Of a stretch of 64,000 nucleotides of DNA, positions 27,525 to 38,093 are shown in pieces. Made by a program: the position numbers and the translations under genes. Numbering within the stretch: position 1 is the stretch's first letter; each line of letters begins with the position of its first letter. Origin of the DNA: Croceicoccus sp. Ery15. Lineage in GTDB: Bacteria; Pseudomonadota; Alphaproteobacteria; Sphingomonadales; Sphingomonadaceae. Location of the stretch: assembly GCF_020985305.1 (NCBI RefSeq), contig NZ_CP087588.1:1426001-1490000 (forward strand). The letters run 5' to 3'. Below the pieces are notes generated by a model that saw nothing but the letters and a program-made list of their open reading frames with translations, did not search any database and was not told the DNA's origin.

Positions 27525-28796
27525 ATGGCACGCTCGGCTCCTTTGCTTGCACCCCCCCCGTCACCACCACGGGTCAGCATCGGTTTACCGGTATTCAATG
27601 GTGCCAATTATCTGCAGCAAGCCATTGATTCTATTCTCAATCAGTCCTTTACCGATTTCGAACTGGTCATCGCGGACAATGCGTCGACCGACGCAACACC
27701 CCGGATCATCAAAGAGGCCGCAAGCAGGGATTCTCGCGTGAAGCCCATTTTCGGCACAGAGAACATCGGGGCTGCACCAAATTACACACGCGTGTTCGAA
27801 AACTCTTTTGGAGAGTATTTCAAATGGGCGTCCCATGACGATGTGTGCAGCCCGCACCTTCTCGAAAAGACAGTCGCCGCACTGGATTCCAATCCGAAAC
27901 TTACAGTGGCTGCAGCTCGGACCGACACGATCGATCAGGACGGAAAGTTCCTCTTCGCATATGAACCGCTTGCAGGCTTTACTTCCGACGATCCGGCCGT
28001 CCGGCTCGAAACGGTCTTCAAGCTGAGCGGAGACATTTATTACGTCTGGGGCCTGATGCGGCGCCATATGCTTGAAGAGACTGGGCTGCTCGGCTCATTC
28101 ATCGGCCATGACAGGGCTCTCCTTGCCAATCTGGCCATGGTCGGTCCCTTTTGGTGCAGCAAAGATATCCTGTTCCACATGCGAGAGCATGAAGACCGCT
28201 CTATCCATCGGCACAGCTGGCGCGATCCGGAGCAGTCGATGAACTGGTACGATCCGTCAGCGAAGCAGGCCGGCAAGCAGCCAACCTTGCGGTTGTTTCG
28301 GGAATATGTTGCCTCTCTGACCAGGGCGAAGCTTTCACCATCCGACAGCATACGCTGCGCGCTGGTGATGAAAGATTGGTGCAAGACGCAGGCCCCTTCG
28401 CTTCGGAACGAGCTTAGCGATGTGCTGTCTTCAAAGGCATTTCCGGCGTCATTGCTTGCCCCCTTGATAGCCCCTTCCAAATACAGGCTTGAAAGGCTCA
28501 TGCCCCCCGGATCGAAAATCATCCTGATCGACGACGAGAAGGCGGAGCTACTGATGCTGAGAGGTCGAAGTTTTCTTCCGTTTCTGGAAAGAGACGGTCG
28601 ATATTACGGCCCTCCGCCTGATGAGGCGACCGCGATTACCGAGTTGGAGCGCATGCGTTCAGAAGGGGCAGAATTTGTCCTGTTGGCTTGGACGTCCTTC
28701 TGGTGGCAGGACATCTACCCTGACCTCTTCAGCTATATGAAGGTCAACTGCGCGGAAATCTACAAAGACAAGAACTTTCGGGCCTTCAAATTGTGA
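27525..28796 (+). CDS. Family 2 glycosyltransferase with an extra C-terminal domain
   Basis: About 423 residues. The GT2 domain (about 15-250) shows VSIGLPVFNGANYL, FELVIADNASTDAT, GAAPNYTRVFE and KWASHDDVC (acidic metal site). After a helical linker, residues about 325-423 form a separate small domain: KIILIDDEKAEL, FLPFLERDGRYYGPPPDE, FVLLAWTSFWWQDIYP and a C-terminal FRAFKL. I recall similar C-terminal domains on other sugar transferases but know no function for them. It is divergent from the TonB receptor gene, with about 270 bases between holding no recognised feature. It probably belongs to the glycan locus. Confidence 0.85.
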   Translation: MARSAPLLAPPPSPPRVSIGLPVFNGANYLQQAIDSILNQSFTDFELVIADNASTDATPRIIKEAASRDSRVKPIFGTENIGAAPNYTRVFENSFGEYFKWASHDDVCSPHLLEKTVAALDSNPKLTVAAARTDTIDQDGKFLFAYEPLAGFTSDDPAVRLETVFKLSGDIYYVWGLMRRHMLEETGLLGSFIGHDRALLANLAMVGPFWCSKDILFHMREHEDRSIHRHSWRDPEQSMNWYDPSAKQAGKQPTLRLFREYVASLTRAKLSPSDSIRCALVMKDWCKTQAPSLRNELSDVLSSKAFPASLLAPLIAPSKYRLERLMPPGSKIILIDDEKAELLMLRGRSFLPFLERDGRYYGPPPDEATAITELERMRSEGAEFVLLAWTSFWWQDIYPDLFSYMKVNCAEIYKDKNFRAFKL

Positions 28797-29078
28797 TGAG
28801 GTCGAACCGTGACGATCCCTTCACAAGCAGCAAATTGCTCATTCCGCTTAAGGCGGTGTCAGAGCAAAATCAGACCGTGCCATCAAGAACATCCGGAAGG
28901 ATGATTGCGACGATGCCCGCTGCCCACAGATTTGCCGGACAGTTTGAAGCACGCATGAGAACGGCGGTGCAAAATTAGACCACGGTAGCGGCGGCGAAGT
29001 GCTGCTGCGGGCGGCGTAAAAGTCGTCCACTTTTTCCCTTTTCGCGATGCTGGCGAGGAGGGATGAGGGATTTACACC

Positions 29079-30569
29079 GTGGAACTTTACCTGAAGGTTC
29101 GTCTTGCCTGCGCGGGCGGCATGAGCGCCCGGGCGGCAGCGAAGCATTTCAACATATCGCGCGACACGGTCCGCAAGATGCTGTCGTATTCCGAGCCGCC
29201 CGGTTACCGTCGCAGCGCCCCGGTGCGGCGACCGAAGCTGGAAGCGTTCATACCGATCATCGACGGCTGGCTGGATGGGGACCGGTCGGTCCCGCGCAAG
29301 CAGCGCCATACGGCGAAGCGTGTGTTCGATCGCCTTCGCGAAGAGCATGGCTTCACCGGAGGCTACACGATCATCAAGGATTACATCCGGGATCGGGATC
29401 AGCGCAGCCGGGAGATGTTCGTGCCGCTGGCACACGCACCCGGCCATGGGCAGGCAGATTTTGGAGAAGCTCTGGTCGAGATCGGCGGGGTGGAGCAGAA
29501 GGCGCACTTCTTCGTGCTCGATCTGCCGCACAGCGACGCCTGCTACGTACGCGCCTATCCGGCTGCCGTTGCCGAGGCCTGGATGGACGGCCATGTCCAC
29601 GCCTTTGCGTTCTTCGGCGCGGTGCCGCTGTCGATCGTCTACGACAACGACCGCTGCCTGGTCTCGAAGATCCTGCCTGACGGGACGCGGCTGCGCGCGA
29701 GGCTGTTCAGCGCCTTCCTGTCGCACTACCTGATCCGTGATCGTTACGGCCGCCCCGGCAAGGGTAACGATAAGGGCGGCGTTGAAGGCCTTGTCGGCTA
29801 TTGCCGGCGCAACTTCATGGTGCCGATCCCCCGGTTCCCGACATGGGAGGCGTTCAACCTGTGGCTCGAGGAGCAATGCCGCAAACGGCAGAACGACCGG
29901 CTGCGGGGCGAGAGTGAGACGATTGGCGAGAGGCTGCGGCGCGATCTGGCGGCGATGCAGGAACTGCCGGCTTCCCCCTTCGAGGCCTGTGACCAGACCA
30001 GCGGCCAGGTCTCATCGCAGGCGCTGGTGCGTTACCGGACCAACGATTACTCGGTGCCGGTGCGCTTCGGCCACCAGGAGGTGTGGATCAGGGGCTATGT
30101 CGACGAGGTGGTGATCGGTTGCCGGGGCGAGATCATTGCCCGCCATGTGCGCAGCTACGAGCGCGAGGATGTGATCTTCGATCCGATCCATTACCTTCCC
30201 CTGATCGAACAGAAGATCAATGCCCTCGATCAGGCCGCACCATTGCAGGGCTGGGACCTGCCCGAGGTATTTACAACGCTGCGCCGGCTGATGGAGACGC
30301 GCATGGGCAAGCATGGCCGGCGCGAATATGTGCAGGTACTGCGCCTGCTGGAGAGCTTCGCTCTGGCCGATCTGCATGGCGCGGTGAAGCAGGCCCTTGA
30401 TATGGGCGCGATCGGCTTCGATGCGGTGAAGCATCTCCTGTTATGCCGGGTGGAGCGCCGCCCGCCCCGACTGGACATGGCGATCTATCCCTACCTGCCC
30501 AGGGCCAGAGTGGAGACAACATCGGCGCGCTCGTACATGCGGCTGTTGACCGGCGGAGCAGCGGCATGA
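29079..30569 (+). CDS. istA: IS21 transposase IstA, copy 1
   Basis: A 496-residue DDE transposase. The N-terminal helix-turn-helix is SARAAAKHFNISRDTVRKML. Catalytic acidic positions are seen in GQADFGEALVEIG, SIVYDNDRCLV and KGGVEGLVGYCRRNF. The start is a GTG at 29079 behind a GAGGAGGG tract. Its stop overlaps the istB start (ATGA), as usual for this family. Confidence 0.93.
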   Translation: MELYLKVRLACAGGMSARAAAKHFNISRDTVRKMLSYSEPPGYRRSAPVRRPKLEAFIPIIDGWLDGDRSVPRKQRHTAKRVFDRLREEHGFTGGYTIIKDYIRDRDQRSREMFVPLAHAPGHGQADFGEALVEIGGVEQKAHFFVLDLPHSDACYVRAYPAAVAEAWMDGHVHAFAFFGAVPLSIVYDNDRCLVSKILPDGTRLRARLFSAFLSHYLIRDRYGRPGKGNDKGGVEGLVGYCRRNFMVPIPRFPTWEAFNLWLEEQCRKRQNDRLRGESETIGERLRRDLAAMQELPASPFEACDQTSGQVSSQALVRYRTNDYSVPVRFGHQEVWIRGYVDEVVIGCRGEIIARHVRSYEREDVIFDPIHYLPLIEQKINALDQAAPLQGWDLPEVFTTLRRLMETRMGKHGRREYVQVLRLLESFALADLHGAVKQALDMGAIGFDAVKHLLLCRVERRPPRLDMAIYPYLPRARVETTSARSYMRLLTGGAAA

Positions 30570-31333
30570 GCAGCCAAGCTCCCGAACTGCTGCTCGCCAG
30601 CCACCTCAAGACGCTCAAGCTGCCAACCTTCCTGCGCGAGCATGACAAGCTGGCCCGGCAATGCGCAGCAGAGGGCGTAGATCATGTCCGCTACCTTGCT
30701 CGGCTTGTCGAACTGGAACTGATCGACCGGGAACGCCGGATGGTCGAGCGCCGGATCAAGGCCGCGCGGTTCCCGGCCGCCAAGAGCCTCGACAGCTTCG
30801 ACTTTGCCGCCATTCCGAAGCTCAACAAGATGCAGGTGCTCGAACTGGCGCGTTGTGACTGGATTACCCGTCGCGAGAACGTCATCGCCCTTGGCCCGTC
30901 GGGGACCGGCAAGACCCATGTCGCGATCGGTCTTGGCCTGGCGGCCTGCCAGAAGGGCCTGACGGTCGGGTTCATCACTGCTTCCGCGCTGGTCAGCGAG
31001 ATGATGGAGGCACGCGACGAACGCCGCCTACTGCGCTTACACAAGCAGATGACCGGCTATAAGCTTCTCATCATCGATGAGCTGGGGTTCGTGCCCCTCT
31101 CCAAAACCGGCGCGGAACTGCTGTTCGAGCTGATCTCACAGCGCTACGAACGCGGCTCGACGCTGATCACCAGCAACCTGCCGTTCGACGAATGGACCGA
31201 GACGTTCGGTTCCGAGCGCCTGACAGGCGCGCTCCTCGACCGGCTCACCCACCACGTCAGCATCCTCGAGATGAACGGCGAGAGCTATCGCCTGGCCCAG
31301 AGCCAGGCACGCAAAGCACGTCCCAACCCCTGA
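30566..31333 (+). CDS. istB: IS21 helper ATPase IstB, copy 1
   Basis: A 255-residue AAA+ ATPase that regulates IstA and target choice. Walker A is GPSGTGKTH, Walker B KLLIIDELGF, and sensor-like ITSNLPFDEW follows. The N-terminal helical region includes EGVDHVRYLARLVE; a fragment of that coding sequence recurs at 52518-52541. Confidence 0.93.
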   Translation: MSSQAPELLLASHLKTLKLPTFLREHDKLARQCAAEGVDHVRYLARLVELELIDRERRMVERRIKAARFPAAKSLDSFDFAAIPKLNKMQVLELARCDWITRRENVIALGPSGTGKTHVAIGLGLAACQKGLTVGFITASALVSEMMEARDERRLLRLHKQMTGYKLLIIDELGFVPLSKTGAELLFELISQRYERGSTLITSNLPFDEWTETFGSERLTGALLDRLTHHVSILEMNGESYRLAQSQARKARPNP

Positions 31334-31459
31334 CAGAAACGGCAATCCGGGTGTTGGCGACCCCCGCTCGGGCTACGCCCTCCCGGCGCTCGCCAACACC
31401 CGGATCAAGTGGCCTGGTTTTGCTCCGCCCAATGGACGACTTTTACGCCGCCGTTGACA

Positions 31460-31821
31460 CAGGGACCGAACCTGCGCGGCAATTTGGCGATGAAGCTATG
31501 ATCGAACGGACTGTGTCGGCGTGACGGTGAAGTCCCCGAGTCACTGATTGGTAGCACTCATTTTTCAAGCAAACCGCTACCAACGCTTTGCCCACAACTC
31601 TTTGAAATTTAGTAATTTATTCCCGCCGAAGCGGTGAAACTAATTTCAAAAATCATTGATTTTATTGGTGTTTTGGTAGCGGAGGAGGGACGCATAAATT
31701 TCTCTTATAATGTTGATATAGATATATCATTTTTTACTTTTCGAGAAAAATACCCCCACCGATACCCCCGCAGAAGCGATGCGATGAACCGTTACGATTG
31801 CACGACGAATCGGCGAAAAGC
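31460..31821. other. Gene-free AT-rich stretch right of IS21 copy 1
   Basis: About 360 bases without a convincing gene. The part from 31560 to 31760 is clearly more AT-rich than the rest of the window (runs such as ATATAGATATATC). It contains no recognised RNA or terminator. It may be a leftover flank of an older integration. Confidence 0.5.
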
Positions 31822-34131
<2,310 letters not shown>

Positions 34132-34158
34132 CTTCCTCCTGTGCTGATTTTCGCTGGT

Positions 34159-34558
34159 CTAAATTTCAGATTGCCGCAGCCGGTCGATCGCGCGCGCGAG
34201 CTTTTCCCGAACCGTGCTGGCGGCTTTGACCAGTTCAGGATTGCTGATCGCCTGCATCGACGCCACCGGGTCAATTGCGGCGACTTCAACTTCGTCCGAA
34301 CCTGACTGCTGCACGATGACATTGCAGGGCAGCATCAGGCCGACCTTGTCTTCCAGCTGCAGCGCCTCGTGTGCCAATGTCGGATTGCAGGCGCCAAGGA
34401 TCGTATAGGGGCGGAAGTCGACGTCGATCTTGGATTTGAGGGTCTGCTGGATATCGATCCAGCTGATCACGCCGAACCCCTCCGTCTTCAGCGCAGCCTC
34501 TGCGCGCGCTGGCGTCATCGAAGGGGACCTTCAACCTGGCGGAAATATAGTAGCTCAT
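34159..34558 (-). pseudogene. DUF302 protein, frameshifted near the N-terminus
   Basis: The family start (MSYYISARLKVPFDDA) is in one frame from 34558. The rest (EAALKTEGFGVISWIDIQQ, YTILGACNPTLAHEALQ, GLMLPCNVIVQQ) continues in another frame to 34159. The frames part in a GCGCGC tract near 34500; loss of one GC pair would explain the shift. An internal ATG at 34518 could still make 119 residues lacking the first strand. DUF302 proteins are small and often found with sulfur or thiol stress genes; their function is unknown. Confidence 0.7.
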
Positions 34559-34591
34559 CGCCTGCCTTCTCCTGTCGGGGTGCGGGTTTCG

Positions 34592-35017
34592 TCAGCTTGC
34601 CGCAACCGTAGTGATCACCGGCGTGCCCTCCAGCGTGCGCTGCACCGGGCAGCGGGACGCCACCGAGATCAACTTTTCCCGCTGCTCATCGGACAGGTCC
34701 TCGCCAATGACACGGATCGTCTTGGCGAAATGGTCCGTCTTCGCCGACTTCCCCTCGACCGTGCCCTTGGCATGCGTAAGGGTGACTTCCACGCGTTCGA
34801 GCGGCCAGTTCTGCTGACGGGCATACCAACGCACCGTCATGGCCGTGCATTCGCCCAGTGCTGCCAGCAACAGGTCGTAGGGCGCCGGTCCCAGGTCCCC
34901 GCCACCCTGTTCGACGGGCTCATCGCCGATGAGGTGATGGCCGGACACGTCGATGCTGACGGCAAAAGCACTTTCACCGGTCTCGACGATGTGCGCTGTT
35001 GTCGTGCCTGTACTCAA
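34592..35017 (-). CDS. OsmC-family protein
   Basis: About 141 residues from a TTG at 35017 with GGGGAGA 8 bases upstream; the frame is open back to 35056. The OsmC/Ohr fold is shown by GGGDLGPAPYDLLLAALGECTAMTV and SVASRCPVQRTL, each with the redox Cys of this family. Such proteins reduce organic or fatty-acid hydroperoxides or act on thiols. It lies in a row of stress genes on the minus strand. Confidence 0.85.
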   Translation of the reverse strand: MSTGTTTAHIVETGESAFAVSIDVSGHHLIGDEPVEQGGGDLGPAPYDLLLAALGECTAMTVRWYARQQNWPLERVEVTLTHAKGTVEGKSAKTDHFAKTIRVIGEDLSDEQREKLISVASRCPVQRTLEGTPVITTVAAS

Positions 35018-35141
35018 AGAACGTCTCCCCTCATGCCGTGGCCATGCTGGGACCATAACAGGTCATTTCTCGACCTGTCTGACAAAATGCCACTTGCTTG
35101 GCGTGAGGGTTGCCGGGGTCGAGAACAGTGCGGGCCTGCCG

Positions 35142-35798
35142 TCACAGGCGTTCTGGTTGAAATGCGCGCAGGTGCGGAAAATCCCCCTTTTGCAGGTATG
35201 CCTTTTCCGCAGGCGTCGATTGCCTATCGAGGATTTGATTGCGGTGCGGGTGGCGGCCAAACGCAGCAATCACCTGGCGCACGTCTTCTGCCTGTTTCAC
35301 CAGGGAACGATAAATCGGCTGCAAATGATCCGGGGCGCTTGACGCAATTTCTACCCGCAGGCGGATCAGAAGGTCGATCCGCTCGAGGTGGTCGTGGCCT
35401 TCGCAGTGACCGAGTGGCTGGGTGAAGGCGATCTTGAACCACGGCGTATCGAGAGCTTCATAGTGGTCAGTTGCCAACCCCGTCAGCGCCAGTTTCAGGG
35501 CGGCGGCATCCTGCGCGAATGCCCGCGTCGTGCCCCGCCAGAGTGACCGTGAAAACTGATCCAGCAGGATAATGAGCGAAAGTCGTCCCTCCGGATCGCC
35601 TGCCCAGTGATCGAGCCCGCCTTTCGCCCCACGGGTCGTCAGTTCTGGAAACCGGGCGACGATCGACTCGTCGGCGCCTCCCTGCATGCGCCAGAACCAA
35701 TGCTTGCGATGAGTCTCTGCGTCCACATCCTTGCTGCGCCCTTCCGGAAACCAGAAGTCCAGAACGTCGTGCCACGGCTGAGCAGGGGTTTCGATCAT
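35142..35798 (-). CDS. DUF924 family protein
   Basis: A 218-residue protein with the DUF924 signature: VLDFWFPEGRSKD at the N-terminus, HWFWRMQGGADESI, LSLIILLDQFSRSLWRGT, and WFKIAFTQPLGHCE. This alpha-helical TPR-like family has no established function. It ends about 125 bases before the OsmC start. Confidence 0.88.
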   Translation of the reverse strand: MIETPAQPWHDVLDFWFPEGRSKDVDAETHRKHWFWRMQGGADESIVARFPELTTRGAKGGLDHWAGDPEGRLSLIILLDQFSRSLWRGTTRAFAQDAAALKLALTGLATDHYEALDTPWFKIAFTQPLGHCEGHDHLERIDLLIRLRVEIASSAPDHLQPIYRSLVKQAEDVRQVIAAFGRHPHRNQILDRQSTPAEKAYLQKGDFPHLRAFQPERL

Positions 35799-35818
35799 GC
35801 GCTTTCAATCGGACGATA

Positions 35819-36145
35819 TCATTGCTCGCTGCTTGCGCAGGAAATGCAGAGTGCGGCTTCCGGGCGCGCCTCAAGACGCTTGGGAGCGATGGCATCGCCG
35901 CAGCGAACACATTCGCCGTAGGTGCCATTTTCGATGCGTAACAAGGCGCGGTTGACCGACGCGATTTCGCGCGCGACCAGCGCGGCCTGCGCTTCGAGAG
36001 AGGCGTCATCCTCCATCTCGACCGCCTGTTCGGACGAGTCGGGGTTCAAGGGTTCCGCCAGATCCTGAGCGAGGCGCTGCTGCCGGCCTGCGAGTTCGGT
36101 GAGTTGTTGCGAAAGGCGTGCTCGGGCGGCGTCGGCATTCGGCAT
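35819..36145 (-). CDS. DksA/TraR-family zinc-finger protein
   Basis: 108 residues from the ATG at 36145 (the frame is open to 36238). An N-terminal helical part is followed by a C4 zinc finger, ECVRCGDAIAPKRLEARPEA then LCISC. DksA-type proteins bind RNA polymerase; short ones like this are common on islands and in the YbiI/TraR group. The coiled-coil tip acidic residues (MEDDASLEA) are present, so polymerase binding is plausible. The DUF924 gene follows 20 bases downstream. Confidence 0.85.
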   Translation of the reverse strand: MPNADAARARLSQQLTELAGRQQRLAQDLAEPLNPDSSEQAVEMEDDASLEAQAALVAREIASVNRALLRIENGTYGECVRCGDAIAPKRLEARPEAALCISCASSEQ

Positions 36146-36405
36146 GGACAATAATCCTTTCAAGTCTCCAGCCCTTTGGTAGCAAGTGCCGCCGCTGCCT
36201 GACAACGAGAAGTCCTTCGGCGCAAAGCCGGCAGGCAAAGATTGGTTGTTTTATGCCGGCCTGCAGGATTTCTTCCGGCCTTCAAGCGACGTCGACAGTT
36301 GTGCTCGCCATCCCTAGGGTTAAAGAACGGCCAGTTCCGGCGCGGCGCGAGGGAATCTTCCAGCCGCATTTGAGACTGGGCCGTGATTGCGATTGGAGAA
36401 TGTGA

Positions 36406-36648
36406 ATGTCGAATACCCCCCACACTCTGGGCGATGAATTTCCTGACCAGATGGACCAGATCCACGCTCTGAAGGTGTCGAACACCCGGTTCGCCAAGCT
36501 CCTGGTGGACTATGACGCAGTTAACGACGAGATCCATCGCGCGGAAACCAACATCGCGCCGGTGTCGCAGGATCGCGAAACCGAACTGCGCAAACAGCGC
36601 CTCGCGCTCAAGGACCAGATTGCCCAGGCTCTTACCGAAAACGCCTGA
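36406..36648 (+). CDS. DUF465 (YdcH-like) small protein
   Basis: An 80-residue helical protein with FPDQMDQIHALKVSNTRFAK, YDAVNDEIHRAE and a C-terminal RKQRLALKDQIAQAL, matching the DUF465 family of small coiled-coil proteins of unknown function. It is divergent from the DksA-like gene, with 260 bases between that show no other feature. Confidence 0.85.
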   Translation: MSNTPHTLGDEFPDQMDQIHALKVSNTRFAKLLVDYDAVNDEIHRAETNIAPVSQDRETELRKQRLALKDQIAQALTENA

Positions 36649-36783
36649 CCGGGATCGCGTGTTTGCCTCCTGCTCCCTCTAATTCAGCGTTGTGGGAGGC
36701 AATACCGATCAGAGCATAGCAGTACCGTGCCGGCAACCAATTGGACATGGTTCCTGCCCGTAACCACTGCGGTCTATCCCATG

Positions 36784-37185
36784 TCAGATCGGTGGTACGT
36801 AATCGCTTCGCTGCAATGATATCATGTAGGCAGCAAGGTTATCGATCTGGTCGGGATCGATGGCAAAGTTCATCACATCGGGAAAATTGTGTGATTTCTG
36901 CAGCCAGGGCTTGATCGTCGCGCCGGTCAGGCCTGGCGTGTTGACGACAGATTCAAAGGTCGGGGCATCAACGTTCGGGGAGTATCGTCGTCCGGCGCTC
37001 ACAGCATGGCAACCGGAACAATGCTGTTGCGCAAATGCCAGCCCCCTGGCCTCAGCAGATTCTCGGATTGAGCCGGCACCTTCCGCAGTCGTGGCGGGGT
37101 TTGGTGCCCCTGCCTTGGGTATCATCTCGGGCGTGCACGCCGTTGTGAACAGCAAAAGAATGGTGAGACCTGGAAATTTACACAT
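36784..37185 (-). CDS. Cytochrome c lipoprotein
   Basis: A 133-residue protein. The N-terminus has a hydrophobic stretch ending in TTAC, a lipobox with Cys17, so it is probably lipid-anchored on the periplasmic side. Haem binding is shown by HCSGCH at 55-60, and a distal Met in PDVMNFAI is the likely sixth ligand. It is class I, size as expected. It may carry electrons to a terminal oxidase; the cydAB-type oxidase nearby uses quinol, so the partner is unknown. Confidence 0.87.
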   Translation of the reverse strand: MCKFPGLTILLLFTTACTPEMIPKAGAPNPATTAEGAGSIRESAEARGLAFAQQHCSGCHAVSAGRRYSPNVDAPTFESVVNTPGLTGATIKPWLQKSHNFPDVMNFAIDPDQIDNLAAYMISLQRSDYVPPI

Positions 37186-37327
37186 GGTCGCGACCTACCC
37201 CGATCACCATGCGGGGTCCAACTTCGAATGCGTGAAAGTCCCCCGACCACTCGCCCGCGGATATTCCGCAAGCGAGCAGTCGGGGATCAGGCTCGAGCGG
37301 TCGCCCGATGACTCGGGTAGCGATCGC

Positions 37328-37504
<177 letters not shown>

Positions 37505-37546
37505 TCAAAATCGATTGAGCGCGAACCTCATTTGAATTTTTTTAAC

Positions 37547-37578
37547 AGCGGGATCGGTTCGCGCCGGTCCCGCTTTTT
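37547..37578 (+). terminator. Hairpin-plus-T terminator, duplicated copy
   Basis: AGCGGGATCGG, loop TTCGCG, CCGGTCCCGCT, then TTTT: an 11-pair stem (one G-U) with a T run. It is nearly the same as the hairpin before the intact MBL-rhodanese gene (43787-43818) and is followed 18 bases later by a copy of that gene's start. The duplication therefore carried the leader along. Confidence 0.75.
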
Positions 37579-37596
37579 GCTATGTAGGGAGACAAT

Positions 37597-37749
37597 ATGC
37601 TGCGCGAAAAAATCAAGACGCCCGGTCTGTCCCACTTGTCCTACCTCATCGGCTCTGGCGGCAAGGCCGCGGTGATCGATCCACGTCGCGACTGCGAATG
37701 CTACCTTGAACTGGCGCGCGCGGAGGGGCTGGAAATCACGCACATATGC
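37597..37749 (+). pseudogene. MBL-rhodanese protein, N-terminal duplicate fragment
   Basis: The first ~51 residues (MLREKIKTPGLSHLSYLIG, IDPRRDCECY, ARAEGLEITHI) match the start of the intact gene at 43768 with a few changes. After that the frame runs into unrelated sequence (about 37750-37855, reading [19 protein letters not shown], not recognised) and then into a CoA-transferase fragment. It is a remnant of a partial duplication that has since diverged. Confidence 0.8.
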
Positions 37750-37804
37750 TCGGAGGATGCCGAAGGCATGGATGAGAGGCAGCGGCGGTGGCAAGCATTC
37801 TTGA

Positions 37805-38062
<258 letters not shown>

Positions 38063-38093
38063 CGCGCTTGCGTAACCAGAGACGAGAGAGCGC

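Larger units (their letters stand above)
28956..31459 (+). mobile_element. IS21-family insertion sequence, copy 1 (2504 bp)
   Basis: The boundaries come from comparison with the inverted copy at 48433-50936. The ends are TGAGAACGGCGG and, on the other strand, TGTCAACGGCGG, giving the TG...CA termini of IS21 elements. It contains istA and istB. No matching target duplication flanks this copy (CGCA on the left, CAGG on the right), suggesting rearrangement after insertion. Confidence 0.9.

Noticed and set aside
29700..29900. Possible CRISPR or tandem repeat array around the IS elements
   Set aside because: Repeats here are only the two complete IS21 copies; no short regularly spaced repeats were seen anywhere in the window.
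31670..31692. A TGGTAGCGGAGGAGGGAC stretch that looks like the CCA end of a tRNA on the minus strand
   Set aside because: No T-arm, anticodon arm or matching acceptor strand follows, so it is neither a tRNA gene nor a secure attachment site.
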